Shown here: positions 29,725 through 40,787 of the stretch, in pieces | Layout of the letters: each line of letters starts with the position of its first letter | Numbering within the stretch: the stretch's first letter is position 1 | NCBI GenBank assembly: GCA_041663325.1 | Contig: JBAZRN010000003.1 | Coordinates: forward strand, 1-64,000 | Reading direction: 5' to 3' | Length of the DNA: 64,000 nucleotides | Source: CAJBLF01 sp041663325 | GTDB taxonomy: Bacteria > Patescibacteriota > Gracilibacteria > Absconditabacterales > Absconditicoccaceae | Made by a program: the position numbers and the translations under genes | The notes under the pieces: generated by a model | The model's input: only the letters and a program-made list of their open reading frames with translations | The model's database searches: none | Told to the model about the DNA's origin: nothing

Positions 29725-29754
29725 CTCCGGAGTTATCTGCTCTGGAGTTTTTTT
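29725..29754 (+). terminator. Rho-independent terminator
   Basis: CTCCGGAG / CTCTGGAG around TTATCTG followed by seven T residues, 25 bases after the radical SAM gene. Confidence 0.85.
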
Positions 29755-29863
29755 ATATTTTACTAGAAATTATTATAATATAAAGTCAACATAATATTGA
29801 ATCCACTACTGAAATCATTATATTCAGACAAAGACATATATTTATCCCTTATTTTAGTGGCTT

Positions 29864-30793
29864 ATGCTTCATAAATTCGCTCCCGACCTTTCAAACGACG
29901 CTATCTACGCTCAAGGAAACGAGATAGCAACAGTTATGGCACAAGACAAAGATGAAAAAGGAAATAGAGTATATATGTATCCGAAAGATAAAATTCTTCA
30001 TGTCGCAGATTTTCTTAATCCTGTACTTGTAACTGATAGATACAAAATCAATCAAATATCAGAATACATCAAAAGAGAGACGGTATCTACACTTTTTGAT
30101 AGTCCGTTTATTACGATAGATTATGATAACGTGAAGATGAATTTTGAGAAATTTAAATATCCCGGAGTGCGATCGCCATCTATTGATACACTCTTTTTTT
30201 GCAAAACACTGAGATCGCAAGACTTCAAAAATTATTCCTCTATGATAGAGGTAGGAAGCGGTCCATGATTTATCGCGAAATATATGGGAGAAAAAAATTT
30301 GAATCTGAAAAAAATAATTCTGAATGATATCAACCCAAATGCTCAGGGATATTTCAATGATCATTATACTGATCCAAGATTTTCTTTTTATTTTGGCGAT
30401 GCTAAAAATTATCTGGAAAACAATACATTTGATATAATTGCATGTAATCCTCCGTATATCCCTAGACCAAAAAGTATCGATGATAATCCATACGAATGAC
30501 TTTCTTTACCTATCTATCTGATCCAAAATATCAAAAAGATTCTGACTGATAATGGAAAACTTTTTCTTAATCTTTCGAGTTTATCTCTTCCTGTCATGGA
30601 TGAATTTTTGAATAATCCAGAACTTGAAGTGAAAAAACTGGATAGTATGGAAGTCCCTTTGAAAGTATTTAATGTGCTCAATAACCCCGAATGGATGGAT
30701 TATCTCATCAAAGAGAAATGACTCAAAAAAGAATATCGCAATGGTCACGAATATCGACAAACATTGAATATGTATGAAATTCAAAGAAAATAA
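29864..30793 (+). CDS. SAM-dependent N-methyltransferase (NPPY type)
   Basis: This 309-residue protein has a class I methyltransferase core at about residues 125-230: IEVGSGPGFIAKYM (motif I, one Gly from TGA), ILNDINPNA (acidic end of strand 2), FGDAKNYL and IIACNPPYIPRP. The NPPY tetrad is used by enzymes that methylate planar amides or exocyclic amines, as in PrmC/HemK and adenine methylases. The N-terminal 120 residues are unlike PrmC. It is likely a protein or RNA N-methyltransferase, target unknown. Four TGA codons join its fragments. Confidence 0.72.
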
Positions 30794-30960
30794 TTGAGAC
30801 GTAATAAAAGGTCGAGTATAGTGAAATCCTTTTATACTATCGAAATTATACCGGCGATTTTTGATACAGAAAGTACGAACTTAAGTGAATTAATTTATGG
30901 TTTCGAAAACAGTCAGTGAAATAGTCAGAATATTTTTATTTCATCTTATAGTATTTGGTA

Positions 30961-32781
30961 ATGACAAAAGCAATCACCGGAGGATCATTTGACCCTATAA
31001 CCTACTGACACAAAGATGTTATCGAAAGAGCAGCTAAGCATTTTGATAAGCTCACTGTAGGGATTGGAGTGAATGCTGATAAAGAATGAAAATATCTTTT
31101 TTCTCTTCAAGAGAGACTCTATCTTGTCCGCGAAGCTATTAAAGATATATTGAATATAGATGTGGTGGCATATAGAGGTATGACTACCGATTACGCGCGT
31201 GAAAATGAATATAATGTTCTCGTCAGAGGATTGAGAAATGGAAAAGATTTTGACGCAGAACAAAGTTTAGAACGAGCATTCAAAAGACAACAGACACAAT
31301 GACTGGATACATTTTTTCTCAATGCTAAACAATCAATGCAGGATTTGAGTTCTAGCGTAGTAAAAGCGATACTCAAAGAACAATGAGACATTAGGCAATA
31401 TGTACCTATGATAGTAAAACAGGCTATGGAGGGAAGATTGCTTTGACAATATATTGCTGGAATCACTGGCAGCGTGTGCTCATGAAAATCATTTACTACC
31501 GAACAATTTATCAAACTCTGTGAAAAAAACTGAATCCCCTCACATCACCTTGATCTCGATAAAATATGACATGAAATTCAATGACCGCTTCAAGAACCTA
31601 TCTATCAATCAACTAGACAAAAAATAATCCAAACGTTTTGAGATGATGTGGCTAATGAAGATGGTAGTATCAACAGAAAGATTTTAGGTCCAAAAGTTTT
31701 TTCCGATCCAAAAAAATTAGAAGAACTCAATGCGATCATGTGCGATCCAATGAATGTCAGGACAAAAAGATTAATGTACAATCAAAAATGATTGTTTCTT
31801 TATAATGCTGCATTGATAGCTGAAGCAGGAACTACTAGTAAGCTCAACAATAATATTGTATTGGTGAATGTGTCTCCAGAAATACAAGCGAAAAGACTGT
31901 TTCAAAGACTAGAAAAAAATGGATTTTCTCCAGAAAATATATCTCAAATAGTCTCGAGTCAGATATCTAATCAATTTACTACAGAACAAAAAAGAGATAC
32001 ATTAGCTAATGAGATCAAAAAAAATAAACATGGTGAAATTATAGAGCTTCAAAGTCCTTATGACGAACAAGACCTCGAGATAGCATTCAATAAAATATTG
32101 GCTCAGATAGATACGTTCGGTGAATTGCGCTTTGCTGGGTTACTCAATAGAGTATGAGTCAAAGAAGATGCAAAAAAGGTATTCACTGAGTTAAGAAACA
32201 TTTATGATAGACCTATAGCTTCTGCTGCTTGTCGAGATGAAATAGCAAAGAAGATACAAGGAAATTATCATAAACGATTACACATTAGAGATTGTCTCAA
32301 TGAACTCTATCAGGTAAAACATTTATTGAAGAATCCTGATGCAGTCGAATGTGCACTATTATTCCATGATGTCGTATATGATCCTACGTCAAAAACCAAC
32401 GAAGAAGATAGTGCAGTGTTTGCAGAAAAAATACTTATTCAACGATGATTGCCGAAAGAATTCATCGAAAGAGTTAAACAACTTATTCTTGCTACCAAAC
32501 ACACAAAACCCTCAACAGATAATGATAGCAAATATATCATGGATATAGATATGTCCATTTTTGGAAAAGAACTACGCCAGCATCAACAATATGTAAAAGA
32601 TGTAAGGAGAGAATATTATATGTATTCTGACCAACAATATAATACATGAAGAAGTGATTTTTTGAAATGATTGGATAAAAAAGATGTATTCCAAACTGAA
32701 TATTTTAGAGAAAAATATAGTGATCAAGCAGTAAAAAATATTTCTAATGAGATAAAGTTTCTGAGTAAATTTTTACGCTAA
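30961..32781 (+). CDS. Fused CoA synthase: PPAT (CoaD) + dephospho-CoA kinase (CoaE) + HD hydrolase
   Basis: This 606-residue protein joins three enzymes. Residues 1-160 are phosphopantetheine adenylyltransferase: GGSFDPITYGHKDVIERA with TxGH and VRGLRNGKDFDAEQ. Residues 165-390 are dephospho-CoA kinase: P-loop GITGSVCSGKS (two Gly from TGA), LDLDKIGHE and VNVSPEIQAKRL. Residues 400-606 match COG4339 HD-superfamily hydrolases: YHKRLHIRDCL, LFHDVVYDP, NEEDSAVFAEKIL, LILATKH, MDIDMSIFG and VRREYYMYS. The first two domains would catalyse the last two steps of CoA synthesis, as in animal COASY. The HD part is probably a metal phosphohydrolase of unknown substrate. It abuts the operator before nrtR. 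Confidence 0.9.
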
Positions 32782-32797
32782 TTGTACTACAAACAAT
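32781..32797. promoter_or_regulatory. Putative NrtR operator before nrtR
   Basis: Exact ATTGT-N7-ACAAT in an AATTGT/ACAATT frame, starting at the last base of the CoA gene stop and ending two bases before the nrtR -35. It suggests autoregulation. Confidence 0.75.
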
Positions 32798-32799
32798 TA

Positions 32800-32827
32800 T
32801 TGATTTTTAGTGATAAAAGAATATTAT
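32800..32827 (+). promoter_or_regulatory. nrtR promoter
   Basis: -35 TTGATT (32800-32805) and -10 TATTAT (32822-32827), 16-base spacing. It places the transcript start after the upstream ATG at 32810, favouring the 32861 start. Confidence 0.65.
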
Positions 32828-32860
32828 TACGGTAATGTTCTTTATTTTTTTATTTTTCAC

Positions 32861-33520
32861 ATGATCAAACAACATATTCTTGTGACAGTAGACAATATTG
32901 TTTTCACTATCACTGAAGGAAGTCTTCAGATATTGCTTATTAAAAGACTGATAGATCCTTTTAAGGGAGAATGGGCTTTGCCGGGCGGGTTTATGCTCAA
33001 GAACGAGACTTTGCAAGAAGCAGCATATAGAGAATTAGCAGAAGAAACGAGTATAAAAAATGTCTATCTAGAACAACTCTACACCTTTTCTGAAGTTCAA
33101 AGAGATCCAAGAGGGAGAACAATCTCTTGCGCATATATGGCCTTGATAGCTAGGGAAAATATGGCGCTCAAAGCGTGATCTGACGCATCAGAAGCGAAAT
33201 TTTTTGATGTGAAAAAACTGCCAAAACTTGCCTTTGATCATAAAAAAATAGTTGAATACGCGATACAGAGATTGAAACGAAAAATGGAATATACCAATGT
33301 ATCGCAATATATTTTACCCAAGAAATTTACGCTCAGACAATTACAAGACGTCTATGAAACTGTCCTTGATCAAACTATCGATGTCAGAAATTTTAGAAAA
33401 AAGATAGATAAACTTGGCTTAATCAAAGCCACAGGAGAAAAAGAAATCGGTGTCCAATATAGACCAGCTAAACTCTATAATTTCGTAGATAAAAATCTGA
33501 AGATTGTGGAAATTTTATAG
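32861..33520 (+). CDS. nrtR: NrtR-type transcriptional regulator (Nudix + winged helix)
   Basis: This 219-residue protein has a Nudix domain (residues 1-140) and a C-terminal winged helix (about 145-219, KFTLRQLQDVYETVLDQ and FRKKIDKLGLI). NrtR proteins repress NAD biosynthesis genes and are released by ADP-ribose-type ligands. The Nudix box runs from GGFMLKNE to RELAEETSI; the last conserved Gly is Ser, in line with a sensor rather than a hydrolase. One TGA (33176) joins the two standard-code pieces. The gene lies 5-18 kb from the NAD genes and has the shared palindrome at its own promoter. Confidence 0.88.
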
Positions 33521-33523
33521 ACC

Positions 33524-33551
33524 AAAAAAAATCGTCTGAAAAACAGACGAT
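33524..33551 (-). terminator. Terminator of the 33597-34751 gene
   Basis: ATCGTCTG / CAGACGAT with a five-base loop and, on the minus strand, seven T residues. The plus-strand side lacks a T-run, so it mainly serves the minus-strand gene. Confidence 0.75.
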
Positions 33552-33596
33552 TCCTAATATAAAGTTATTACTTATTTTCAAGCCCGAGAATATTAG

Positions 33597-34751
33597 TTAA
33601 AATAGCCATTCCAATTCTTTATTGTTGATATAAAGAACATTTGGGGGTATGTCTATATATTCTAATGTATCATTCTCGATTTTGTCTTCTATGTTTTTTG
33701 TGAAAAGAGAAGATAATTTTTTCACTAACTCACACCCCTGATATTTTTCAATGAGAAACTCTAATGTCCTTATTGTATATGCATATCTTCTATCAGAGAT
33801 GTTGCCTGAAAGAGCAAAGATGAGTTGAGATAGTTCTTCTACTCGAGTATCTTTGCTTAGGATTTTTGCCAACTCTTTTGGTTTATATTTAGCGCCTTCA
33901 AAAAACTCTCGCATCCCATTCTCATTCTTTTTTTTCTTCTCCAGCTGTTTGTTGGTGAAGACAATAGGAATTTCATAGTCATGTAAGTCAGCCAATCCTT
34001 TAAATTTTTCGTATATTTCGGGATACGCCTCTTTAAATGCTTCCGCAAAAACTTTGGATACATATTCTTTTGAGGTTATTCTGACTGCAAACTCAAGTGC
34101 TTCTTTATACCATTTTTCTCCGTCATCTCCAGAAAGACAGTATGATTCTTTTCTTGCTTCATATTCCTTCCATGTTCTCATTGCATCAGAAATAAGTTTT
34201 TCTTTTCTGTCATATTGCAACTTTTCAAACCACGGGAAGAAAGTAATCGGATCAGAAAATTCAATAAGATCTGGATGAAGAATCAACGTAAATCCTTCTT
34301 TCACAAAAGAATCAACGATTTTTTTTAAGTTGGAATCAACTGTGTCACTTTTTTGGATACGCGATATCAGTTCCAACCAAGCGTCGTGTTTAAATGAAAT
34401 AAATGGCACAAAATCAGCGTATCTTTCCATCCCTGACTCTGTGAATTTAAGGAATCCTTGTATCAGAGCGGTGAGTAATTTAATATCTTTGGGATTATCC
34501 TTGTCGGAAGATACCAGAGAATTAAAAAATTTGCTCATTTCTTCTAAAGAAAAACTTTCCTGAATTTCACCCTCAGGAAATTCGTTATATCTTTCCATAT
34601 CTAAAACTATTTTAGATAATTTGTATATACATGCCGTACGAATTTTTATATCATCTGGCAAATCTGCGTTATCATGGAATAGTTTTCCCAATGTATTTAT
34701 GCCAGCATACGCTAGCATGTACAATTTTTCTTCAATGTTTAGTTTTTTCAT
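33597..34751 (-). CDS. Hypothetical helical protein, 384 aa
   Basis: I do not recognise this protein. It is almost entirely helical and charged, with no membrane segment. It starts MKKLNIEEKLYMLAYAG and ends VLYINNKELEWLF; helices such as RIQKSDTVDSNLKKIVDSF and VRITSKEYVSKVFAEAF suggest a helical-repeat scaffold. There is no UGA-glycine. The open frame extends 35 codons upstream to 34856, but those residues are Lys/Asn-rich and unlike the rest. It is divergent from tex and has its own terminator. Confidence 0.6.
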   Translation of the reverse strand: MKKLNIEEKLYMLAYAGINTLGKLFHDNADLPDDIKIRTACIYKLSKIVLDMERYNEFPEGEIQESFSLEEMSKFFNSLVSSDKDNPKDIKLLTALIQGFLKFTESGMERYADFVPFISFKHDAWLELISRIQKSDTVDSNLKKIVDSFVKEGFTLILHPDLIEFSDPITFFPWFEKLQYDRKEKLISDAMRTWKEYEARKESYCLSGDDGEKWYKEALEFAVRITSKEYVSKVFAEAFKEAYPEIYEKFKGLADLHDYEIPIVFTNKQLEKKKKNENGMREFFEGAKYKPKELAKILSKDTRVEELSQLIFALSGNISDRRYAYTIRTLEFLIEKYQGCELVKKLSSLFTKNIEDKIENDTLEYIDIPPNVLYINNKELEWLF

Positions 34752-34876
34752 AATATTTTTTTTATGTTTATAGGACATATCTATACATTTACGACTTAAT
34801 GTCAATAAAATTTTCTGATTGTTATTCTTCTCGTGTTTTTTATAATTCAGACACATTTATTTTGTAGTGTAAAAAA

Positions 34877-37219
34877 ATGGCAGATTTGATAGGTATTATC
34901 AGTAAAAAAGTCGGTATAGCTCCGAATATCGTTCGCACTATTGTCCAGTTGTTGGACGAAGGAAATACGGTTCCATTTATTGCGAGATATAGGAAAGAAT
35001 TGACGGAAGGAGCGACTGATGAGCAGCTGAGAGATTTCAATGACATGTATAGTTATACGAGGAATTTGGAAGCGAGAAAAGCTGATGTTATTCGTCTGAT
35101 AGAAGAAAAATGATTGATGACGGATGAGCTGAAAAAACAAATTATGGAAGCAGAAACCTTAGCAAGAGTCGAAGATCTCTATAGACCATTTAAAGAGAAA
35201 AAAAATACGAAAGCTACTATTGCTAAAGCAAAAGGTTTGGAGCCACTTGCTGATATTCTAGCGAAAGCGCAGTTAAGTAAAGAAGACTTTGAAAGTGAAT
35301 CGGAAAAATTTATTAGAGATACGGGCGATGCCAAGACAAGCGTCAAAGACAGTGCAGAAGCGATTCAGTGAGCAAAAGATATTCTCGCGGAAGCAGTTTC
35401 CGATCATGCAGATCTCAGAGAAGACATCAAAGTCAGAGAAGAAAATACTGGCGTACTTGCATGTAAAAAAACTAAAACGTTTGATGATAAGTGAGTGTAT
35501 AAAATCTATGGTGAATATAGCAAAAAACTTTCTGATATGCCATCTTACGCATATCTCGCGGTTTCTAGAGCTGAAACGGAGAAACAATTGCAAGTGAAAT
35601 TAGAATTTTCTCATGACAAAATCCGAGAAGAAACGACGAAATATTTCTTTCCAAAAAAACACGGAACCAGTATCGTCTATGTCCAAGACGCCTGTGAAGA
35701 TGGATTGCATAGATTATTATTACCATCATTAGAACGTGAAATCAGATCGGATAAAAAAAGACGAGCAGATGAAGCTGCAATCAAAGTCTTTGGCGATAAC
35801 TTGAAAAACTTGCTTCTTACGCCACCGATTAAGTGAATGACGGTGCTCGGATTTGATCCTGCATTTAGGACAGGATGTAAACTAGCGGTTGTTGATCAGA
35901 CAGGAAAATTCTTGGATAAGACGGTCATTTATCCTACTGAACCGCAGAAAAAAATCACGGAAGCTTGGGAAACGTTGAAGAAATTAGTCGATCAATACAA
36001 GATAGATTTGATTGTAATAGGAAACGGAACAGCATCGAGAGAGTCAGAAAAAGTGGTCCATGATTTCATTGAAAAATATAAACCTTGTCCCAGACCAGGA
36101 TCGGGGGTGACCACTAAATATATGATCACCTCTGAATCATGAGCATCTGTGTATTCGGCATCTAAACTCGCACAAGACGAATATCCAGATTTGGATGTGA
36201 CCATCAGAGGAGCAATTAGTATCGCTCATAGAGTGCAAGATCCGCTTGCTGAACTCACCAAAATTGATCCGAAATCTATCGGTGTCGGTCAGTATCAGCA
36301 TGATGTCGATCAGAAATATTTGAAAGAAAAGCTAGAAGAAAAAGTAGAGGATATCGTCAATAGCGTAGGTGTGGATGTGAATACAGCGAGCTATACCTTG
36401 CTACAATATATTGCGTGATTAAGTGAAACTGTTGCAAAAAATGTCATCGCCTATAGAGATGCTAATGGAAAATTTACCAGCAAAGCGCAGATCAAAAAAG
36501 TGAAAGGACTCGGTCCCAAAGCCTATGAACAAGCGATCGGATTTTTGAGAATCAAATGAGGAAAAGAGGTTTTGGATGAAACAGGAATTCATCCTGAGAT
36601 TCATAAGCAAGTATATGCATTGATAGAGAATGAATTATGAATCAAAAAGAAGGATTTGAAATTACCGATGCAAGTTGAAAAATATCCAGAAAACACATTA
36701 ATTGAATGGTCTGAAAAATATAAAATATGATTGGAAACTTTGAAAGATGTGTTGGCTGAACTTCAAAGACCAGGATTAGATCCTAGAGATGAACTAGAGG
36801 CTCCATGTTTTTCCTCAACTATTTTTGATATCAAAGATTTGGAAATAGGGACTAAACTGGATGGCATTGTCAGAAATGTTACGGATTTCGGGGCGTTCGT
36901 AGATATCGGATTGCATAGTGATGGACTTGTCCATAAGTCTCAAATGGCAAACTATTTTGTCGCAAATCCTGTTGATGTCGTGAAAGTCGGTCAGCAAGTA
37001 AAAGTAAAAGTCATAGGCATAGACCTAGAAAGAGAGAAGGTTTCCTTGAGTATGAAAGACGATTCAGCCCCACAGGCACCGAGAGTTGAAAGTAGATGAA
37101 GCAGTGAGAAAAAAGCGACTGAGCGAAGCAAAGGAGTCCCGCAAGGCGGGAACGAATATAATAAAAAAGACGAGCCGCTAGGCGAGTCAACTATGAAAGG
37201 GAATATTACCTTTAGTTAA
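34877..37219 (+). CDS. tex: Tex-family RNA-binding transcription accessory protein
   Basis: This 780-residue protein matches Tex: N-terminal helical region with TVPFIARYRKELTEGATDEQLRDF and EDLYRPFKEKK, a YqgF/RNase H-like domain (VLGFDPAFRTGCKLAVVD, IVIGNGTASRESEKVV), SESGASVYSASKLAQDEYPDL, helix-hairpin-helix motifs (KVKGLGPKAYEQAIGFLRI) and a C-terminal S1 domain (GIVRNVTDFGAFVDIGLHSDGLVHKS). TGA codons split it into six standard-code pieces. The last 45 residues after the S1 domain are encoded partly by a GTCCCGCAAGGCGGGAAC hairpin repeat, so this tail may be repeat-derived. Confidence 0.92.
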
Positions 37220-37255
37220 AAAATTAGTGAAAAACTAAAAATGAAAAACTAAACG

Positions 37256-37326
37256 TGTAGGATTTGTCTGCTTATAGACTATTGTAATTTACAATAATTC
37301 ATAACAAAACAAAGTCCTACATTTTT
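37256..37326. terminator. Possible long hairpin terminator between tex and the nucleotidase gene
   Basis: TGTAGGA and TCCTACA form arms 52 bases apart around a smaller palindrome ATTGTAATTTACAAT (37273-37287). It sits between convergent genes and is followed by TTTTT on the plus strand. The central palindrome has a five-base spacer, unlike the operator. Confidence 0.4.
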
Positions 37327-37335
37327 CACTTTTCA

Positions 37336-38190
37336 CTATTCGCTTTTCATTATTTGTTTAAGTATCTCATTCACTTCGTCCATTGGTCCGTCATTGAGAA
37401 TAAGAATATCAAATTTTTTTTGGAATTGTTCTCTATTTTCAGGAGTGTCGTTGTTGAGAAATCAGATTTTCAATATATTTTCATAATCAAATCCATCAGC
37501 CATACGCACATCACCGAGCGAGTCGCCGAGCAAAAGAATATTTTTTCTTTCTTTAATTTCTTCGTAAATAGGCGAATCTTTGACCACTGTTTCTCCCTTA
37601 TTGAAACTATGGATAATCGGCTCTTTGATAGCTATCGCTTTACCATCTTCATCTCGCACAAATGCGTTGGAGATGATATCAATATTATCTGAAAGTTTGT
37701 TTTTATTTTCCAGACAATAATAAATAGCTTCGTATCATAGACCAGAAGCGGAAAATATCAGCAAAGGAACGTTATTGTTTTTCAGTAGATCAAAGAAAAT
37801 TTCATATCATAGTCTGAAGATAATCATTTTTGATGTCATTGCTTTTTTGATGATGTTTCTCGTCAATCCCGCCTCCAGCATCACTGCAAATTGACGTGTT
37901 CGCCATTCATGCATCGCTTTCTTTTTTTCTTCCAAGGGAATTGTGGGATCTTGTTCTATCGGATAATATTTGTCGAAATTTATTTTTGATTTTTCGGTAT
38001 ATTCTGGGCCAAGGTATCCTTCTTGTTCCAAGATAGACTCTAGTGACAACCTTGGTTTCCCATCAACAAACGCCTTGGTTAAGGTTCTATCAAAATCTGC
38101 GACGACGTGAAAATGCTCTTTGCCGTCAGCAACGAAATGAGCAATACTATCTTGAACGTGAAGAGGATCAGGAATAAGAACTTTGGTCAT
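37336..38190 (-). CDS. Pyrimidine 5'-nucleotidase, UMPH-1-like HAD protein
   Basis: This 284-residue HAD phosphatase has motif I VVADFDRTLTKAF (nucleophile Asp), motif II LLIFSASGLGYEAI, and LLLGDSLGDVRMADG as motif IV. The EEKKKAMHEWRTRQFAVMLEAGLTRN helical cap is typical of the UMPH-1 (cytosolic 5'-nucleotidase III) family, which dephosphorylates UMP and CMP. Three TGA codons supply conserved glycines. Start 38190 is preferred to 38220, as it leaves 15 bases after the preceding lipoprotein gene. Substrate choice is inferred from family only. Confidence 0.82.
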
Positions 38191-38204
38191 AAAGAAACTT
38201 TGAA

Positions 38205-38627
38205 TTAAAATTGCGTACAATATTGAGCATCCAATTCTTGCTGGGTTTGAGCTATCGCTTCTTTCCCGGGAACTTTTTCTGCTCAGAAGAGATGTCCGAC
38301 TCTATCAGCATTCATTAATTCCATAGGCAATTTACATTCTGTACCTGTGCTTTTACCTTGATTACTGACAGCTGCTTTGTAATCGCATATATTGCCTGTT
38401 TGTCCAATAACCTCTATATCATAATTAGAATCTGCCGAGAAAGGCATGGTAAATGTAGCTGGCGCACAGGCAAGAAAGTTTTTTTGGAGACAGTTCATGT
38501 CACTTTTACAATTCACGGTAGTTGTAGTAGTGGTGGTAGTTTGCGCTGCTGGAGCGGATGACTTGGTTCCACATCCGAACAAGAAAACAATTCCAACCAA
38601 AGGGAGAATCAGAAATAATTTTTTCAT
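38205..38627 (-). CDS. Small lipoprotein
   Basis: This 140-residue precursor has a lipoprotein signal, MKKLFLILPLVGIVFLFGCG, with the lipobox LFGC at residues 16-19. A run of eight Thr follows (a likely linker), then a domain with five cysteines (NCKSDMNC, LACAP, ICDY, ECKLP). One TGA-glycine (38283) joins the last 25 residues. No family is recognised. It is upstream of the nucleotidase with a 15-base gap, so they are probably co-transcribed. Confidence 0.7.
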
Positions 38628-38705
38628 GAGAAAATAATAAAAAGGTAAAAGATTAATTCTATAATGCTCAGATGAGCTACGAAATCAAGAAGAAAATTAT
38701 TTTCT

Positions 38706-39308
38706 CTATGCTCTGATATTTGCTATTATTTCAGGGATCTCCGATTGAAAGAAATGTCCTCTATCGGTAAAAGTCATAAGTTTTGCTTTGGGTAAATAGG
38801 CTTTAATTTTTTCTGTATGTGAATAAGGGACGAGGTCATCGTCAGTAGAATGATATAAGAAAATTTCTTCTGCCTGATCTTCAATATTAGGAATTATTTT
38901 GGGATCATAGGCAAAGTCTCATGCGTATTTTTCCTCATCAGACATATCACTTTCATCAAATACTGTCGACATGAGATGGAGCTGTTTTATTTTCTTGGGA
39001 AACTTATTTTCTCAGAGATATTTCACCAAAAACATTGCTCAAAGCGAATGTCCTACGATTATAAGATATTCATCATTGAGGTAAGGAAATATTTTTTCGA
39101 ATCGAATTTTCCATGCTTTGTAGCTCGCCATATTTTTATTTGGCATCTCTGGTCTAATTATTTGATATATTCATTTAAGCTCTTCGAACCAATCTTTTCG
39201 GTCATTTTTATTTTCAAAAGGATTGTAATCTCGTGTTTCAAGAGCCCTACAAAAAGCATCATTATTTGGAAAACACATTCATCCGTGGATATAGATCAGT
39301 TGTTTCAT
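38706..39308 (-). CDS. Alpha/beta hydrolase (RBBP9/YdeN-like)
   Basis: This 200-residue serine hydrolase starts MKQLIYIHGGMCFPNNDAF. The nucleophile elbow is VGHSLGAMFLVKYL near residue 92, with the final Gly of GHSLG encoded by TGA. The catalytic Asp is likely in YHSTDDDLVPY and the His in DRGHFFQSEIPEI. Length and arrangement match small RBBP9/YdeN hydrolases. Five TGA codons hide it in the standard code. It lies between the Ybak-like deacylase and the lipoprotein gene on the same strand. Substrate is unknown. Confidence 0.8.
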
Positions 39309-39314
39309 GAGTAA

Positions 39315-39803
39315 TTATGTAGAAGATAAATGGATGACATTGATCTGGTGAAGCAGAAGTTTTAGATATTTATGGAACATCTCGCGAGTCAAGGATAATG
39401 ATGCGGTGTTTATATTGGGATGAAAATTTACGAGATCCGTATTATAAATTTCCTCATCTATGTAAACTTCAATATCGCTGTCTGTGTTATTGATTAGTCC
39501 GAAAGGAGAAACTGATCAGGGCGTGAGTCACATTTTCTGCAGAAGCAACTCCTGGCTTCCGAAGGAAAGTTTAGCGACTTCGAAATGTTTTGCAAGGAAT
39601 TTGAGATCGGCTCTTTTGTCGAGAGGCAGTACAACGAGAAATATTCTTTCACTTTTTTTATCGATAAGAAAAAGATTTTTGCCTATCGTGCCTGGTACAA
39701 GTGTATGAAAATTCTCTGCTTGCTCGCAGGTAAAAACGGCAGGATGTTCGTGCTTGGTGTAAACGATATTGTGCGATTGAAGGTAGTGTTCGACGGAATT
39801 CAT
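39315..39803 (-). CDS. Ybak/ProX-type aminoacyl-tRNA deacylase
   Basis: This 162-residue editing protein has VEHYLQSHNIVYTKHEHPAVFT at the start, the conserved Lys in GKNLFLIDKK, and LTPGSVSPFGLINNTDSDIEVYID near the middle, the signature of the PrdX/ProX family. Such proteins hydrolyse mischarged Ala-tRNA-Pro or related species in trans. TGA encodes the Gly before LTPGS and the Gly within it. It starts 12 bases after the specificity-subunit gene ends and overlaps no other gene. Confidence 0.87.
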
Positions 39804-39814
39804 GAGAAAGGATT

Positions 39815-40786
39815 TTATAAATATTTACTGTATGGCAAACTTTTGATATAATCTTCCATAAATTTTCGATCAGGATTTCAAGAATTATCAACCGGGAGTT
39901 TGATTTCTAAATTCTCTAATCTATTTTTAACGATAGCCCTTCAATATCAAAACTTATTTTTTATTTCAAAATTTAATATAGTATTTATAAACATTGCATT
40001 ATATTTGTTTAATTTTCTGTTATTTAATATATTAACTTTATTCCCGGTTATGAATCTGCTGTCTTGAAAAAATGCCTTAAATCATTCCGCTCAGACAGTG
40101 ATAACTGGTCAATTATATACCTTACAATTAAGCTCGGAAACATCTAAAAATAACTCTATTCAGTTATTGACTGTTGTTCTCGTGACATAAGCTACATTTC
40201 ATTTCTCAATGTCATCAATGTTTGATTTATGGATGGGGCTTCATAAACTTATACTAAAAACGTTTTTTATCTTGAAAATTTTCAAATCATTAATAGATAA
40301 AGATATTTCTTTATTTTCTAATGGATCTTTTATATCAGCATAATCAGGTATTTTTGTTGTATAAACCCGGTTTGGGATTTCATTTTTACTTGGGATCAAT
40401 AAATCTTTTAAAGTAACATTTGCTTCTCTCCCAAACGCTCAATATCTAAATCTATTTTTGGTAATACACATACAATAGTAAAATAATTCTCTTTCTGATA
40501 ACTTTTCCAGTGGTTTCAAAACAGCAACATTTTGAGCCGTATAAAATTCTTCTAGTTGTAAGAATGCTGATAAGACATAGCTTCATCATAGAGAAACGGT
40601 GATTTGTCATTTATCTAATGGGCTTTTATTATTGTTTTTTTTAACTTTCGCGACTATTCAATTATTTTGAGAAGTTCTTGAAACAAAATTTATTCATTCA
40701 GGAAAATCATCTTCGCAAATCTCCATTTTATTGAAGTCAAATTTTGTTCAATACGTTACATCAAAAAGCGATCTCAATTTATTCAT
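39815..40786 (-). CDS. Restriction-modification specificity subunit (BcgIB-like)
   Basis: This 323-residue protein has two target-recognition repeats. Repeat 1 holds INFVSRTSQNNGIVAKV, GQITVSLGGSYVLSAFLQ and FYTAQNVAVLKP (about residues 30-95). Repeat 2 holds NVAYVTRTTVNNGIELFL, ITVGAEGFKAFFQDSRFITG (about 205-270). The two repeats would read the two halves of a bipartite DNA site. Length matches the S subunit of type IIB enzymes such as BcgI. Many TGA codons keep it from appearing in the standard code. It begins one base after the stop of the catalytic subunit (TAA-T-ATG). Confidence 0.87.
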
Positions 40787-40787
40787 A

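Noticed and set aside
37273..37287. Palindrome ATTGTAATTTACAAT as a further NrtR operator
   Set aside because: The half-site spacing is five, not seven, and it lies between convergent genes near a hairpin terminator, not at a promoter.
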